Source of the DNA: Treponema sp.
GTDB lineage: Bacteria > Spirochaetota > Spirochaetia > Treponematales > Treponemataceae
DNA length: 38,526 nt
Assembly: GCA_016283615.1 (NCBI GenBank)
Contig: JAEENG010000128.1
Location: 1 to 38,526, forward strand
Direction: 5' to 3'
Under the pieces are notes generated by a model. That model saw nothing but the letters and a program-made list of their open reading frames with translations. It was not told the origin of the DNA and made no database searches. Both the position numbers and the translations under genes were made by a program. Of the stretch, positions 27,405 through 35,386 are shown one piece after another (position 1 is the stretch's first letter; each line of letters opens with the position of its first letter).

Positions 27405-27433
27405 ATAATAGCGTATTTTTAGTCTTGAAACAA
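27405..27433 (-). promoter_or_regulatory. folE2 promoter, leaderless architecture
   Basis: Minus strand TTGTTT, 17 nt, TATTAT, 7 nt, ATG. The -35 lies inside the end of cysK. No SD is present. Confidence 0.5.
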
Positions 27434-28351
27434 TGGTGTAGAAAGATATCTGTCGCCTGTGTCCGGAAGAAGTGCAACAATTGTCTTTCCTTCATTTTCC
27501 GGAAGTTTTGCAAGTCCGATTGCGGCGTGCAAAGCAGCCCCGGAAGAAATTCCTACGAGAACGCCTTCTTTTTTACCTGCGAGTTTTCCTGCAGCGTATG
27601 CTTCTTCGTTTGCGACCGGGATAATCTTGTCATAAACCTTTGTGTCGAGTACGTCAGGAATAAAGCCTGCTCCGATTCCCTGAAGACCGTGCGGGCCTGC
27701 GGCCTGTCCGGAAAGTACTGCAGAAGTTTTTGGTTCAACTGCGACAATCTGAACTTCCGGCTTCTGTTTTTTGAGGTACTGGCCAACGCCTGTAATTGTA
27801 CCGCCTGTTCCAACTCCTGCAACAAAGATATCAACTTTACCGTCTGTGTCTTCCCAGATTTCCGGACCGGTTGTAAGAAGATGTGCTTTTGGATTTGACG
27901 GGTTTATAAACTGTCCAGGAATAAAGCTATTAGGGATTGTTTTTGAAAGTTCATCTGCCTTGGCGATGGCGCCCTTCATGCCTTTTGCGCCTTCTGTCAA
28001 AACGAGTTCTGCGCCATAAGCCTTCATCAGCTGGCGGCGTTCAACAGACATTGTGTCCGGCATAACGATGATTACACGGTAACCTCGTCCGGCTGCAACA
28101 GAAGCAAGACCGATTCCAGTATTGCCCGATGTAGGTTCGATAATAACCGAATCCTTATTCAATTTGCCTGCTTTTTCTGCGTCATCAAGCATCTGTCTTG
28201 CAACGCGGTCTTTTACTGAACCTGCCGGATTAAAATATTCGAGTTTTGCAACAAGTTTTGCCTTGAGACCAAGTTCTTTTTCAATATTTTTAAATTCAAT
28301 CAAAGGTGTGTGACCTACAAGCTGGTCAACTGCGGTATAAATTTTTGACAT
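27419..28351 (-). CDS. cysK: Cysteine synthase A (O-acetylserine sulfhydrylase)
   Basis: PLP enzyme making L-cysteine from O-acetylserine and sulfide. The PLP lysine is in NPAGSVKDRVA, the substrate loop is EPTSGNTGIGLA, the phosphate-binding loop GVGTGGTITGVG and the C-terminal serine motif GISSGAAL. At 310 aa it has the normal length. SD AGGAGG lies 5 nt before the ATG. It has its own promoter (TTGACA-17-TATAAA) overlapped by an inverted repeat, so it is probably controlled by cysteine or sulfur status. folE2 follows on the same strand with its own promoter. Confidence 0.95.
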   Translation of the reverse strand: MSKIYTAVDQLVGHTPLIEFKNIEKELGLKAKLVAKLEYFNPAGSVKDRVARQMLDDAEKAGKLNKDSVIIEPTSGNTGIGLASVAAGRGYRVIIVMPDTMSVERRQLMKAYGAELVLTEGAKGMKGAIAKADELSKTIPNSFIPGQFINPSNPKAHLLTTGPEIWEDTDGKVDIFVAGVGTGGTITGVGQYLKKQKPEVQIVAVEPKTSAVLSGQAAGPHGLQGIGAGFIPDVLDTKVYDKIIPVANEEAYAAGKLAGKKEGVLVGISSGAALHAAIGLAKLPENEGKTIVALLPDTGDRYLSTPLFQD

Positions 28352-28409
28352 AGTTCCTCCTGTGATAATCCGCGTTTGCGGCGGTGCCTTCTCTTCTGGC
28401 TATAATTTA

Positions 28410-28438
28410 TTTATACAGCGAATTACCTACTATGTCAA
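28410..28438 (-). promoter_or_regulatory. cysK promoter
   Basis: Minus strand TTGACA (perfect), 17 nt, TATAAA; leader of about 50 nt. Confidence 0.65.
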
Positions 28439-28447
28439 TAGGGTAAT
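28422..28447. promoter_or_regulatory. Candidate operator over the cysK -35
   Basis: Inverted repeat ATTACC-N14-GGTAAT spanning the -35 box; the core CTACTATGTCAATAGGG has the look of Rrf2-family (CymR/IscR-like) sites. Regulator identity is inference. Confidence 0.45.
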
Positions 28448-28452
28448 AGGAT

Positions 28453-30270
28453 TTATACCGTAAATCCTTTAATCATGTCTACAAGGGAATTAACTGCGTC
28501 GTTATTCTTTATATTTGAATCAATTACAGACTTTGCAGTGCTCTTCATTTCTGCCATTGAGAAAGAAACGTTTGCAGAAAGTTCGCGGGCATGATGTGTC
28601 ATCTGATTAAAGTCCTTGATACGGTCAAAGAGTTTTGAACTTTCGCCGAGCATTTTCTGTGAAGCGCCTGTCAAGGATTCTGTTGTTGAATTCAACATGT
28701 GCATGGTTTCGAGGATGCTTCTTGCGGCAGCCTGTTCTTCGCTCATTCCGCTGTAGATTTCTTTCATCAGTCCGTCCATTTCTGAAATGCGCTCTCCTAC
28801 AATCTGGAACGACTGGGCAGAAACGGCAGAAGACTCGCCGATTTCGGCAATTGAACTTGTTACGTTGCTCAAAAGTTTTTTGATTTCGCCGGACTGTTTT
28901 GCAGAAGTTTCTGCAAGTTTACGGATTTCGTCGGCAACTACGGCAAAACCTGCACCGGCTTCGCCCGCGTGAGCCGCTTCGATTGCGGCGTTCATTGCGA
29001 GGAGGTTTGTCTGCGAAGCAATCTGTGCAATTGCCTGGTTTGCAAGGTTAAGGCTTGCACTCTGTTCAGAAATACGGGCAACCTGTTCGGTTACGAGGGC
29101 CTGTTTTGCCTTACCGTTTTCTGACTCTGCAACAAGTTTGTCGTATTCACCGGAGATTTTTTCTACGGTGTTGTTTACGGAGTTGATATTGGAAGAAATC
29201 TGTTCGATTGATGTTGACGACTGCTGAATTGCACCGCCCTGATCGTGGATTTTCTGTTCAATAGTTTTCAATTCATTTTCTACAACATCTACGCCTGCAC
29301 TGATTGAACCGATTACATTTGTCTGCTCTGTTGAACTTGTATCGATGTCGTTTACCTTCTGCACTGCACGGTCCAGCTGTTCAATGTGGGCGTTCATGCT
29401 CTCCCCAAGAACTGCACAGGCCTGTGTAAGGAAGCCGCTCTGTTCCTGAAGGTTCTTTACAAGTTCGCCCATGCTTCCGATAACCTTGTTACAGCTGCGG
29501 GCAAGAGTTTTGATTTCTGTACCGCCTGTTTCCGGAATACGCTGTGTCAGATCGGCTGTTCCGTTTGAAATCTGCTCCATCTGCTCTGAAATGTTTTTAA
29601 CTGAACCGAATATTTTTGTCGTAAAGATAAAGACGAGCAGAATTCCAAAACCGATGAAAAGCGTTCCGAACAGTGCAAGTTTAAAAATCTGTCCGCGAAG
29701 AACCTTCATCAAATCGTTTACGCCAAAGTCACATCCAACGACAGCAACTACTTCTCCCCGGGAATTTTTGATTCCCTCATAAGTTGAAATCATCCAGCCC
29801 CAGCCTTCCTGCTTTTCAAAACGGGTGTTGATGCGGCTGCCGTTTTCAAAGGCCTGATAAATCTCCATGCCCCAGGAAGACAAATCTTCTTCTGCGCCAA
29901 GTTCAGAGAAATTATCGCTGTCATCCGGCTCTGCACTGCCGTCAATGATGTAGTGATAAGTGCCGTCCCTGTAGCGGGCCATTGTGTAAAGATAAGCCGC
30001 CCCGCAGCGTTTTTTTAAGTCCAGCATCCAGGTGCGGGTTTCTTCGTAATACGGGTTTTCTGCAGTCATATCGCCTTTCAAAAAGCCTTCAAATTCGTCC
30101 CCGTCGATGTACTCGATTACGTTGGCTACGACAGGGTTACCCTGAGACGCTGCAAACATAACGGCAACGTTCTGAACGGTTCTTGTAGAAACTAAAATAA
30201 GAATTACAAAGGAAACAAAAATAAACAGGGCAAAGAATGCTATGAAGGCAGTTTTGAGCGATTTGAACAT
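28453..30270 (-). CDS. Methyl-accepting chemotaxis protein
   Basis: Transmembrane chemoreceptor. I choose MFKSLKTAF (30270) as the start because GGAG lies 6 nt upstream; the track start (30297) adds nine residues. TM1 is residues ~7-30. The periplasmic sensor (~30-205) is Cache-like ([19 protein letters not shown], then [10 protein letters not shown]). TM2 is ~210-232, followed by HAMP ([18 protein letters not shown]) and a long signalling coiled coil. The hairpin tip is [38 protein letters not shown], the universal CheA/CheW contact. Ligand unknown. No chemotaxis kinase genes are nearby, so it is an orphan receptor. Confidence 0.95.
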   Translation of the reverse strand: MFKSLKTAFIAFFALFIFVSFVILILVSTRTVQNVAVMFAASQGNPVVANVIEYIDGDEFEGFLKGDMTAENPYYEETRTWMLDLKKRCGAAYLYTMARYRDGTYHYIIDGSAEPDDSDNFSELGAEEDLSSWGMEIYQAFENGSRINTRFEKQEGWGWMISTYEGIKNSRGEVVAVVGCDFGVNDLMKVLRGQIFKLALFGTLFIGFGILLVFIFTTKIFGSVKNISEQMEQISNGTADLTQRIPETGGTEIKTLARSCNKVIGSMGELVKNLQEQSGFLTQACAVLGESMNAHIEQLDRAVQKVNDIDTSSTEQTNVIGSISAGVDVVENELKTIEQKIHDQGGAIQQSSTSIEQISSNINSVNNTVEKISGEYDKLVAESENGKAKQALVTEQVARISEQSASLNLANQAIAQIASQTNLLAMNAAIEAAHAGEAGAGFAVVADEIRKLAETSAKQSGEIKKLLSNVTSSIAEIGESSAVSAQSFQIVGERISEMDGLMKEIYSGMSEEQAAARSILETMHMLNSTTESLTGASQKMLGESSKLFDRIKDFNQMTHHARELSANVSFSMAEMKSTAKSVIDSNIKNNDAVNSLVDMIKGFTV

Positions 30271-30309
30271 ATAATCTCCATGAATTTTTATCAGCAAATT
30301 CCGGATATA

Positions 30310-30318
30310 ATTATATCA
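30310..30318 (-). promoter_or_regulatory. Extended -10 of the chemoreceptor gene
   Basis: Minus strand TGATATAAT, 39 nt before ATG 30270, with a normal SD in between. The -35 is poor. Confidence 0.45.
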
Positions 30319-30390
30319 CATTAACGCCCCGAAAAAGTCATTTTTTTTCAGGAATTTTTTGTTGTCACATCTTCTTTTATAACTTTTTAA

Positions 30391-30424
30391 TTGTAAACTT
30401 AAATTACAATTTTTAAGTTTACAA
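30391..30424. promoter_or_regulatory. BirA (biotin repressor) operator
   Basis: Perfect inverted repeat with 12-bp arms TTGTAAACTTAA / TTAAGTTTACAA. Counted as TTGTAAACT-N16-AGTTTACAA, it has the spacing and sequence of the BirA operator known from E. coli (TTGTAAACC-N16-GGTTTACAA). Its right arm contains the -35 of bioY. Confidence 0.88.
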
Positions 30425-30446
30425 TTTGAATTAAATCTGCTATATT
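30418..30446 (+). promoter_or_regulatory. bioY operon promoter overlapping the BirA site
   Basis: TTTACA, 17 nt, TATATT, then 9 nt to the bioY ATG with no SD. Repressor binding would occlude the -35. Confidence 0.65.
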
Positions 30447-30455
30447 CCACTTATC

Positions 30456-31061
30456 ATGAATAGAAACCTTTTAAAAACCACTTTTACAGCCCTGTTTGCA
30501 GCAATTATCTGCATCGGCTGCTTTATGAAAATTCCGGTAGGAGTTATTCCGATTGTTCTGCAGAATATGTTGTGCATCTTAAGTGCTGTCGTTCTCGGCG
30601 GCATTTACGGAGCATCTCCTACCCTTCTTTTTGTCATTGCGGGAGCCATCGGGCTTCCTGTTTTTTCAGGCGGTTCTGGCGGACTTGCAGCTCTTTTTGG
30701 ACCAACAGGCGGATTTATCATCGGCTACTTTCTCGGAGCTGTTACCGCAGGACTTATTGCTGGAAAGCCCTCTGTCTCAGAAAAAAAACTCAGTAAAAAA
30801 ACGGTAATCCGTGTCTGCATTGCTTTTATTGCAGGAACGATAATTCTCTACATTCCTGGAATTATCAGATTTGCAATGTGGGCAGCAGGAGCAGGCAAAG
30901 TGCCGCAGGATAAAACTGCATTTGCATACACAATGGGCGCGGCAGTGCTTCCTTTTTTGCCGGGAGATGTAATCAAAATGTTGATTATGATTCCACTTTC
31001 CCTTAAACTCAGACCTGTTGTTGCACAATATCTTCATTCAACAGATAAAAACACAGACTAA
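30456..31061 (+). CDS. bioY: Biotin ECF transporter substrate-binding component BioY
   Basis: High-affinity biotin-binding membrane protein (S component), 201 aa with about six hydrophobic segments. The family features are FMKIPVGVIPIVLQNMLCILSAVVLGG, the glycine-rich GLPVFSGGSGGLAALFGPTGGFIIGY, and PFLPGDVIKMLIMIPL near the C-terminus. It is first in an operon with its own ATPase and T component, behind a BirA operator, so expression should fall when biotin is plentiful. Confidence 0.95.
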   Translation: MNRNLLKTTFTALFAAIICIGCFMKIPVGVIPIVLQNMLCILSAVVLGGIYGASPTLLFVIAGAIGLPVFSGGSGGLAALFGPTGGFIIGYFLGAVTAGLIAGKPSVSEKKLSKKTVIRVCIAFIAGTIILYIPGIIRFAMWAAGAGKVPQDKTAFAYTMGAAVLPFLPGDVIKMLIMIPLSLKLRPVVAQYLHSTDKNTD

Positions 31062-31073
31062 AAGCACAAAGTT

Positions 31074-31796
31074 ATGAATTCAATACAGGTCAAAAACCTT
31101 TCCAAGTCTTTTGAAGGCTTTGACAGCACAAAAAACGCACTCCTCGATGTCAGCCTCACTATTAACGAGGGTGAGTGCGTTGTTATCAGCGGCGAAAACG
31201 GCTCCGGAAAAACGGTCCTAACTTCCATAATTGCAGGGCTCGAAAAGGCCGACAGCGGAACCGTTACAGGCTTTGGCAGGGTTGGACTTGTTTTTCAGGA
31301 AGCAGAAACCCAAATTCTTGGGGAGACTGTCCTGGAAGATGTTGAGTTTGGCCCAAAAAACTTAGGCTTTTCTCCCGACAAGTTGAATCAGTCGGTTCAG
31401 GACGCACTTTCTTTTACAGGTCTTCTGGACAAAAAAAATGAAGCAACACACTTTCTGTCAGGCGGGCAGAAAAGACGCCTTGCAATTGCGTGCATGCTTG
31501 CAATGCAGACTCCGGTCATAATTCTTGATGAACCGTACGCAAACCTTGATTACGGCGGAGTAAAACAGGTTAATTCACTTATTGAATCCTTAAAGGCCCA
31601 CAATAAAACTGTAATCATCGTAACCCACGAACTTGAAAAATGCCTGGGCCTGGCCGACCACTTTATCGTGCTTTTCCAGGGAAAAAAAGTTTTTGACGGA
31701 ACTCCATCCGAGGGCTTAAAGCAGAATCTTTCCGCCTGGAACATCCGTAATCCCCTCGCACGCTACGACAATTTGAACGACTTAATCTGGAAGTAA
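31074..31796 (+). CDS. bioM: ECF transporter ATPase (BioM/EcfA type)
   Basis: ABC ATPase that powers biotin uptake, 240 aa. Walker A GENGSGKTV, Q-loop VFQEAE, signature LSGGQKRRLAIA, Walker B VIILDEPYANLD and switch His IIVTHELEK are all intact. It follows bioY by 12 nt and is the only ATPase in the operon, so it probably acts as a homodimer, as BioM does. Confidence 0.9.
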   Translation: MNSIQVKNLSKSFEGFDSTKNALLDVSLTINEGECVVISGENGSGKTVLTSIIAGLEKADSGTVTGFGRVGLVFQEAETQILGETVLEDVEFGPKNLGFSPDKLNQSVQDALSFTGLLDKKNEATHFLSGGQKRRLAIACMLAMQTPVIILDEPYANLDYGGVKQVNSLIESLKAHNKTVIIVTHELEKCLGLADHFIVLFQGKKVFDGTPSEGLKQNLSAWNIRNPLARYDNLNDLIWK

Positions 31797-31800
31797 AAAG

Positions 31801-32466
31801 ATGAAGAACATGACCGCGTTCAGCTACATGAGCGGAACGTCTTTTCTGCATAAAATGAATCCCCTCATCAAACTTTTTCTCGTTCCGCTCTTAAGCATAC
31901 TTGTAATTGTGCTGGACTGGAAAATTCTTACGGGTCTTGTTGCAGTTCAATTTAGTACCGCGCTTCTGGCAAAGTTTCCGGTAAAAAAAATATGTGCAGA
32001 CTTAAAGCCTGTTTTGTTTTTTGCGCTGATTCTGTATGTTCTTTTTTTTATGAATATTGGAATCAATGTTATTGCAGGGCAGAAAGATCAGGTTCAATTA
32101 TTAAAAAAGCAGTCACTTGATACGACAGTTATGATTTTACGGCTTGCAAGCATGATTTTGACCGCAAGCCTTTTATTCAACACCACCACACAGATTGAAT
32201 TAAGGCGCGCAATGGAAAAAATTGAATGTGCAGTCAGAAAAGTCCTGCCCGTAGATAAAAAGCCAAAGTTCAGTCACATTATTGCGCTGTTTTTGTGCAT
32301 GATTCCCCTCGTCTTTAAAATCTGGGAACAGACAAAGTGCGCCTGGTATGCACGGGGCGGCAAAAAATCCTTTAAGATGTACAACGCCCTCTTTCCGGTT
32401 TTGTTTTCTGTCGGCTTAAAAAAGGCCTACAACACAGCCCGCGCACTGACAATACGCGGGGAATAA
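31801..32466 (+). CDS. bioN: ECF transporter T component (BioN/EcfT type)
   Basis: Membrane coupling subunit of the CbiQ/EcfT family, 221 aa, that links BioY to BioM. It has an N-terminal SFLHKMNPLIKLFLVPLLSIL and several hydrophobic helices. The coupling motifs at the C-terminus are AWYARGG and ARALTIRGE, the ARG-type motifs that contact the ATPase. It starts 4 nt after the bioM stop. The gene ends before a hairpin shared with the convergent relE gene. Confidence 0.88.
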   Translation: MKNMTAFSYMSGTSFLHKMNPLIKLFLVPLLSILVIVLDWKILTGLVAVQFSTALLAKFPVKKICADLKPVLFFALILYVLFFMNIGINVIAGQKDQVQLLKKQSLDTTVMILRLASMILTASLLFNTTTQIELRRAMEKIECAVRKVLPVDKKPKFSHIIALFLCMIPLVFKIWEQTKCAWYARGGKKSFKMYNALFPVLFSVGLKKAYNTARALTIRGE

Positions 32467-32485
32467 GGATAATTTGTGCATCCTG

Positions 32486-32530
32486 AAAAAAGAAAAACCG
32501 GGCATGACCAGTTTTGAACGGTCAGCCCGG
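32486..32530 (-). terminator. Rho-independent terminator of relBE
   Basis: Minus strand hairpin CCGGGCTGACC ... GGTCATGCCCGG (11 bp with a one-base bulge), followed by TTTTTCTTTTTT. The plus-strand side (after bioN) has only a weak T tract, so it terminates mainly the toxin gene. Confidence 0.8.
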
Positions 32531-32539
32531 CTTGTATTA

Positions 32540-32797
32540 TTAATCATAGACTTCGCTTCTGTGTCCTATGCGAAGAAGTGTTATTATCAGCTTGTCATCT
32601 ATTATCTCACATATAAGACGCCAGTCTCCGACGCGGTAACGCCACAAGCCGGCAAGATTACTCGAAAGTCCTTTTCCTCGTGAACGGGGATCTTCCAGCT
32701 CTTCAAGTTCATGTACATATTTTACAATCTGCCTGCGAACACTTCCGTCAACTTTTTTTAAGGTTTTTAATGCTGTTTCTGAAAATATTACTTTCAT
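32540..32797 (-). CDS. relE: RelE/ParE-family toxin
   Basis: An 85-aa protein with the RelE pattern: MKVIFSETALKTLKKVDGSVRRQIVKYVHEL, then GLWRYRVGDWRLICEI and ITLLRIGHRSEVYD, including the basic LWRYRVGDWR block and C-terminal Arg-His-Tyr set. It would be a ribosome-dependent mRNA interferase. The start overlaps the antitoxin stop by 4 nt. Confidence 0.9.
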   Translation of the reverse strand: MKVIFSETALKTLKKVDGSVRRQIVKYVHELEELEDPRSRGKGLSSNLAGLWRYRVGDWRLICEIIDDKLIITLLRIGHRSEVYD

Positions 32798-33027
32798 AAT
32801 CCAAGTTCAGATTCTACTTCGGCAAGTGTGTATGTTTTTTCTTTTCCGCTTCTGATATTCTTAACAACTTCTTCTGCCAGAAAAATATCTTCAAGATCAT
32901 CAAGGTATTCATCAAGAAGATAATTATAATAAAATGATGCAGGACGTTTGGTCATTTTTGCCAGGCGTTCTACTCTGATTTTAGTCTGAGGATTCGATCT
33001 GAAATTAATTACTGCTGAATTAGTCAT
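32794..33027 (-). CDS. relB: RelB-family antitoxin
   Basis: A 77-aa protein. The N-terminus (AVINFRSNPQTKIRVERLAKMTKRPASFYYNYLLDEYLDDLED) is a ribbon-helix-helix DNA-binding region, and the charged C-terminal tail (SGKEKTYTLAEVESELGL) would wrap the toxin. A strong SD (AAGGAGG) precedes the ATG. The palindromic operator lies just upstream, consistent with autoregulation. Confidence 0.88.
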   Translation of the reverse strand: MTNSAVINFRSNPQTKIRVERLAKMTKRPASFYYNYLLDEYLDDLEDIFLAEEVVKNIRSGKEKTYTLAEVESELGL

Positions 33028-33040
33028 ATACGCCTCCTTG

Positions 33041-33059
33041 TGTAATACATTGTATTACA
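33041..33059. promoter_or_regulatory. Palindromic operator of the toxin-antitoxin pair
   Basis: TGTAATACA-T-TGTATTACA, a perfect 9-1-9 inverted repeat, 14 nt before the relB ATG. Confidence 0.8.
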
Positions 33060-33112
33060 TTCATTTTCTATCGTCAAGGCTTCTCTTAAACATCTGTAGT
33101 TAGCGCCCCGCG

Positions 33113-33532
33113 CTAAAATTCCTGGCCGACCTCTTTCATTTTGTTTGCGGCTGAGTCGGCGTCTATCAGATAAATCTGAACGATGTCAAAGAAAGGAAAA
33201 TCTTCGTACGATAGAACATAGCTTACATCATCGGCGCCGTTGGAAAGAGAAATTCCGATCAGGCTGCCCTTTTTAACCGAAGTCCGGTTTGAACAGGTGT
33301 CGTTCTTTCCCTTGAGGTGAAGAAAGCCGAGGTTTTCCTTGATTATGTCCTTGCCGTCTTTATTCTGTAAAAGGTAAACATTGCAGTCAAAGTTGCTGTA
33401 TTTTGTCTGATTAATAACCTGAATCTGATTGTAACTGCGCTCCGGTCCCTGAACCTTGAATTTTAAATTCTCTGAAAAACCCGCGCACAGGCAAATTAAA
33501 CCAAGTAAAAATCCGCAAATTGTCTTTTTCAT
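33113..33532 (-). CDS. Exported hypothetical protein
   Basis: A 139-aa protein with a signal peptide (MKKTICGFLLGLICLCAGFS) and SD AAGGA 9 nt before the ATG. The mature part is polar with alternating strand-like segments (YNQIQVINQTKYSNFDCNVYLL, VSYVLSYEDFPFFDIVQIYLID) and three cysteines. I recognise no domain. It is probably a secreted or periplasmic beta protein, and stands alone between relBE and the SDR gene. Confidence 0.7.
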   Translation of the reverse strand: MKKTICGFLLGLICLCAGFSENLKFKVQGPERSYNQIQVINQTKYSNFDCNVYLLQNKDGKDIIKENLGFLHLKGKNDTCSNRTSVKKGSLIGISLSNGADDVSYVLSYEDFPFFDIVQIYLIDADSAANKMKEVGQEF

Positions 33533-33614
33533 ATTTCTGTCCTTAATAAAAAGAGAGTATTAATTCAATAATAACACAACTCTGCGTTCAACCCTATCAA
33601 AAAATCAAAAAATT

Positions 33615-34292
33615 TCAGTTTTCCCAGACAAAGAGGTCGGCGCAGTTTCTCTCCCCGCCGGAAACCTCGATTGCCTGCCCTGTACAAAATGTGTTTGTGA
33701 CCGTCAGAAAATAGCACCACTCAGCGGCCTCATCAACTGAGCACCATTTTTTGAGCGGAGTCACGTCCATGATTTTGTTCCAGAGCTTAGGGTTTTTCAT
33801 TACCGGTTCGTTGAGTTCAGTACTTACACCGCCAAAACAGATTGCATTGGAAGTCGCCTTAAAATCATTTGCAAGTCGAATCGCAACGTTTTTCATAAAG
33901 CCAATCAGTCCTGCCTTACTTGCAGCGTAAGAAGCAAATTCATTTCCGGTCAGGGCAGACGCCGACGAATTGAACAGAACTGATTTTATACTTGGATTAA
34001 ATGCATACTTGTTGGTCACATTCATGCTTCCGATTAAGTTGACATTTATGTCCTTTAAGCACACTTCATTTGTTGCGCTCTGAACGCCCGCGTTATTGAT
34101 GATTATTTCCATTGCAGGCAGCTCAGGAAGTGCTTTTGCGTCAGAAATGTCGCATTCAATATGAGTATAATCCGGATGTTCAATCGATGCCTTTTGAATA
34201 TCAAGGCCCCAGACTTTATGCTTTTGATTCAGGAATTTAAGGGCACAGGCTTTTCCGATGCCACTGGATGTTCCGGTAATTAAAATGTTCAT
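33615..34292 (-). CDS. Short-chain dehydrogenase/reductase
   Basis: NAD(P)-dependent oxidoreductase of the classical SDR family, 225 aa, slightly short. Cofactor motif ITGTSSGIGKA, CDISDA, NNAGVQ, catalytic Ser in LFNSSASAL and YxxxK in SYAASKAG, followed by GQAIEVSGG at the end. An acidic Asp after strand 2 (VWGLDIQ) suggests NAD(H) over NADP(H). Substrate unknown. Overlaps the YhhQ-like gene by 4 nt, so both are in one operon. Confidence 0.9.
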   Translation of the reverse strand: MNILITGTSSGIGKACALKFLNQKHKVWGLDIQKASIEHPDYTHIECDISDAKALPELPAMEIIINNAGVQSATNEVCLKDINVNLIGSMNVTNKYAFNPSIKSVLFNSSASALTGNEFASYAASKAGLIGFMKNVAIRLANDFKATSNAICFGGVSTELNEPVMKNPKLWNKIMDVTPLKKWCSVDEAAEWCYFLTVTNTFCTGQAIEVSGGERNCADLFVWEN

Positions 34293-35092
34293 TCGCGCCC
34301 TGTTGAATTCAATTTGTCCTGATAGTCAAAATATGCACTTCCGACATTTTCTTTTTCCCACTGGCAGACTACCCTGTAGCCAAAACCTGAGAAGAAGACT
34401 TCGCCCAAAAGTTCGCAGACGGCTCCGATACAGGAGCACACCAGAACCTGGGTCCATGTCCAGCCAAAGAAAAACTTTGAAACTACGGTTGCAAAAATCA
34501 TGTTGTCCACAAACTGCGCTATGATTGTAGAAACGTATGAGCGCAGGGCAAACACACCAAAATTATTTTTCTTAAAGATTGAACCGATGGCGCTGTTCAA
34601 AACGGCATTTACGACAGAAGACATGATAAACGCAAGTGCTGAGCCTAGAACGACGTACCACGCTCCGCCAAAGGTTGAATTGAGAGCATCGTTAACGCTC
34701 TGATTTTCGGTTGTGTAGAATTCACCCCAGTTGCCCGGAGCCTTTGTCAAAGCCCAGAACGAAAGGCAGACGCAGAGGTTGATGAAAAGTGCGAGAAGAG
34801 AAATCTTAACGCTTGCCTTTGGTCCCCAGCGCTTACAAATTACGTCCATGCACAAAAACATAATCCAGCTGAATGCAAAGCCGCAGTCGAGCGCAACAAA
34901 TTTGTAGTTGATGAGTTCTTTGTTTGCCATAAGATTTGCGCAAACAACCGACAGTACAAAAACTGTAACTGTTAAAGAAGGAATACTTCTAAGAAGGATT
35001 TTGTAATCAGCAAAGAATCCGCTGATTGTGGAAGAAATTTTTGAAAGGCTTTTTGCCATAGATAAAATGGTGATCCGTGTCACCGCCTCCAT
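34289..35092 (-). CDS. Queuosine precursor transporter-like protein (VUT/YhhQ family)
   Basis: Multi-pass membrane protein, 267 aa. The VUT (DUF165) family features are VVCANLMANKELI, the central DVICKRWGPK, SSVVNAVLNSAIGS, ALRSYVSTIIAQFVDNMIFATV and the C-terminal VCELLGEVFFSGFGYRVV. The family includes YhhQ, which imports 7-deazaguanine precursors of queuosine. The track start (35092) has no SD; an alternative ATG at 35059 (MAKSLSK) is possible. A 34-bp palindrome sits just upstream. FolE2 in the same window could feed the same pathway, which is inference. Confidence 0.85.
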   Translation of the reverse strand: MEAVTRITILSMAKSLSKISSTISGFFADYKILLRSIPSLTVTVFVLSVVCANLMANKELINYKFVALDCGFAFSWIMFLCMDVICKRWGPKASVKISLLALFINLCVCLSFWALTKAPGNWGEFYTTENQSVNDALNSTFGGAWYVVLGSALAFIMSSVVNAVLNSAIGSIFKKNNFGVFALRSYVSTIIAQFVDNMIFATVVSKFFFGWTWTQVLVCSCIGAVCELLGEVFFSGFGYRVVCQWEKENVGSAYFDYQDKLNSTGRE

Positions 35093-35111
35093 AAGAATTT
35101 TAATTTATAAC

Positions 35112-35145
35112 GCGCAGGAGAATTATGAGGTCTCATAAACTGCGC
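35112..35145 (-). promoter_or_regulatory. 34-bp nested palindrome upstream of the YhhQ-like gene
   Basis: Arms GCGCAG and CTGCGC enclose TTATGAG-AC-CTCATAA. It could be a DNA operator, or as RNA a two-part hairpin in the leader. It does not match the preQ1 riboswitch patterns I know. Confidence 0.5.
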
Positions 35146-35178
35146 AGTGTCAGGTTAAAACTTTTTACCACTTTTGCC

Positions 35179-35193
35179 AAGTATTTAATACTT
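35179..35193. promoter_or_regulatory. 15-bp palindrome between the structured element and the YhhQ-like gene
   Basis: AAGTATT-T-AATACTT, perfect 7-1-7. A candidate operator; nothing else supports a role. Confidence 0.35.
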
Positions 35194-35230
35194 TCACAAG
35201 TGTTTGCAAAACGTAGGTATATGTCAAGTT

Positions 35231-35375
35231 TTGAGTTTTTCACATATCAGTAAGTCCAAGTCTGCCGTAAGCGAGGTTACGGCACAAACTCGCCTGAGCT
35301 TTGCTCACCGCGAGGTTTGTTGACGTGCTCTCGCTGAGAGGCAGATTTGATTTATAGATAATTTGAAAAACTCAA
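35231..35375. mobile_element. 145-bp structured inverted-repeat element (MITE- or ncRNA-like)
   Basis: Terminal 12-bp perfect inverted repeats TTGAGTTTTTCA / TGAAAAACTCAA. Inside them are a second stem (AAGTCTGCC / GGCAGATTT) and three hairpins: GCCGTAA/TTACGGC, a long ACAAAC..GTTTGT arm with TGAGC-TTT-GCTCA at its tip, and CTCTC-GCT-GAGAG. The G+C is higher than the flanks, with no ORF. It begins 12 nt beyond the folD stop. A non-autonomous element or structured RNA is likely; without a genome search the class is unsettled. Confidence 0.6.
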
Positions 35376-35386
35376 CATTTAAGCAT

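Noticed and set aside
30456-31061. Overlapping plus-strand ORFs 30572-30796 and 30583-30807
   Set aside because: Out-of-frame shadows of bioY with no SD and atypical composition.
35199-35227. TTGACA (35222-35227) as a promoter for the YhhQ-like gene
   Set aside because: At 17-nt spacing the -10 is AACACT, too poor; TSS mapping would be needed.
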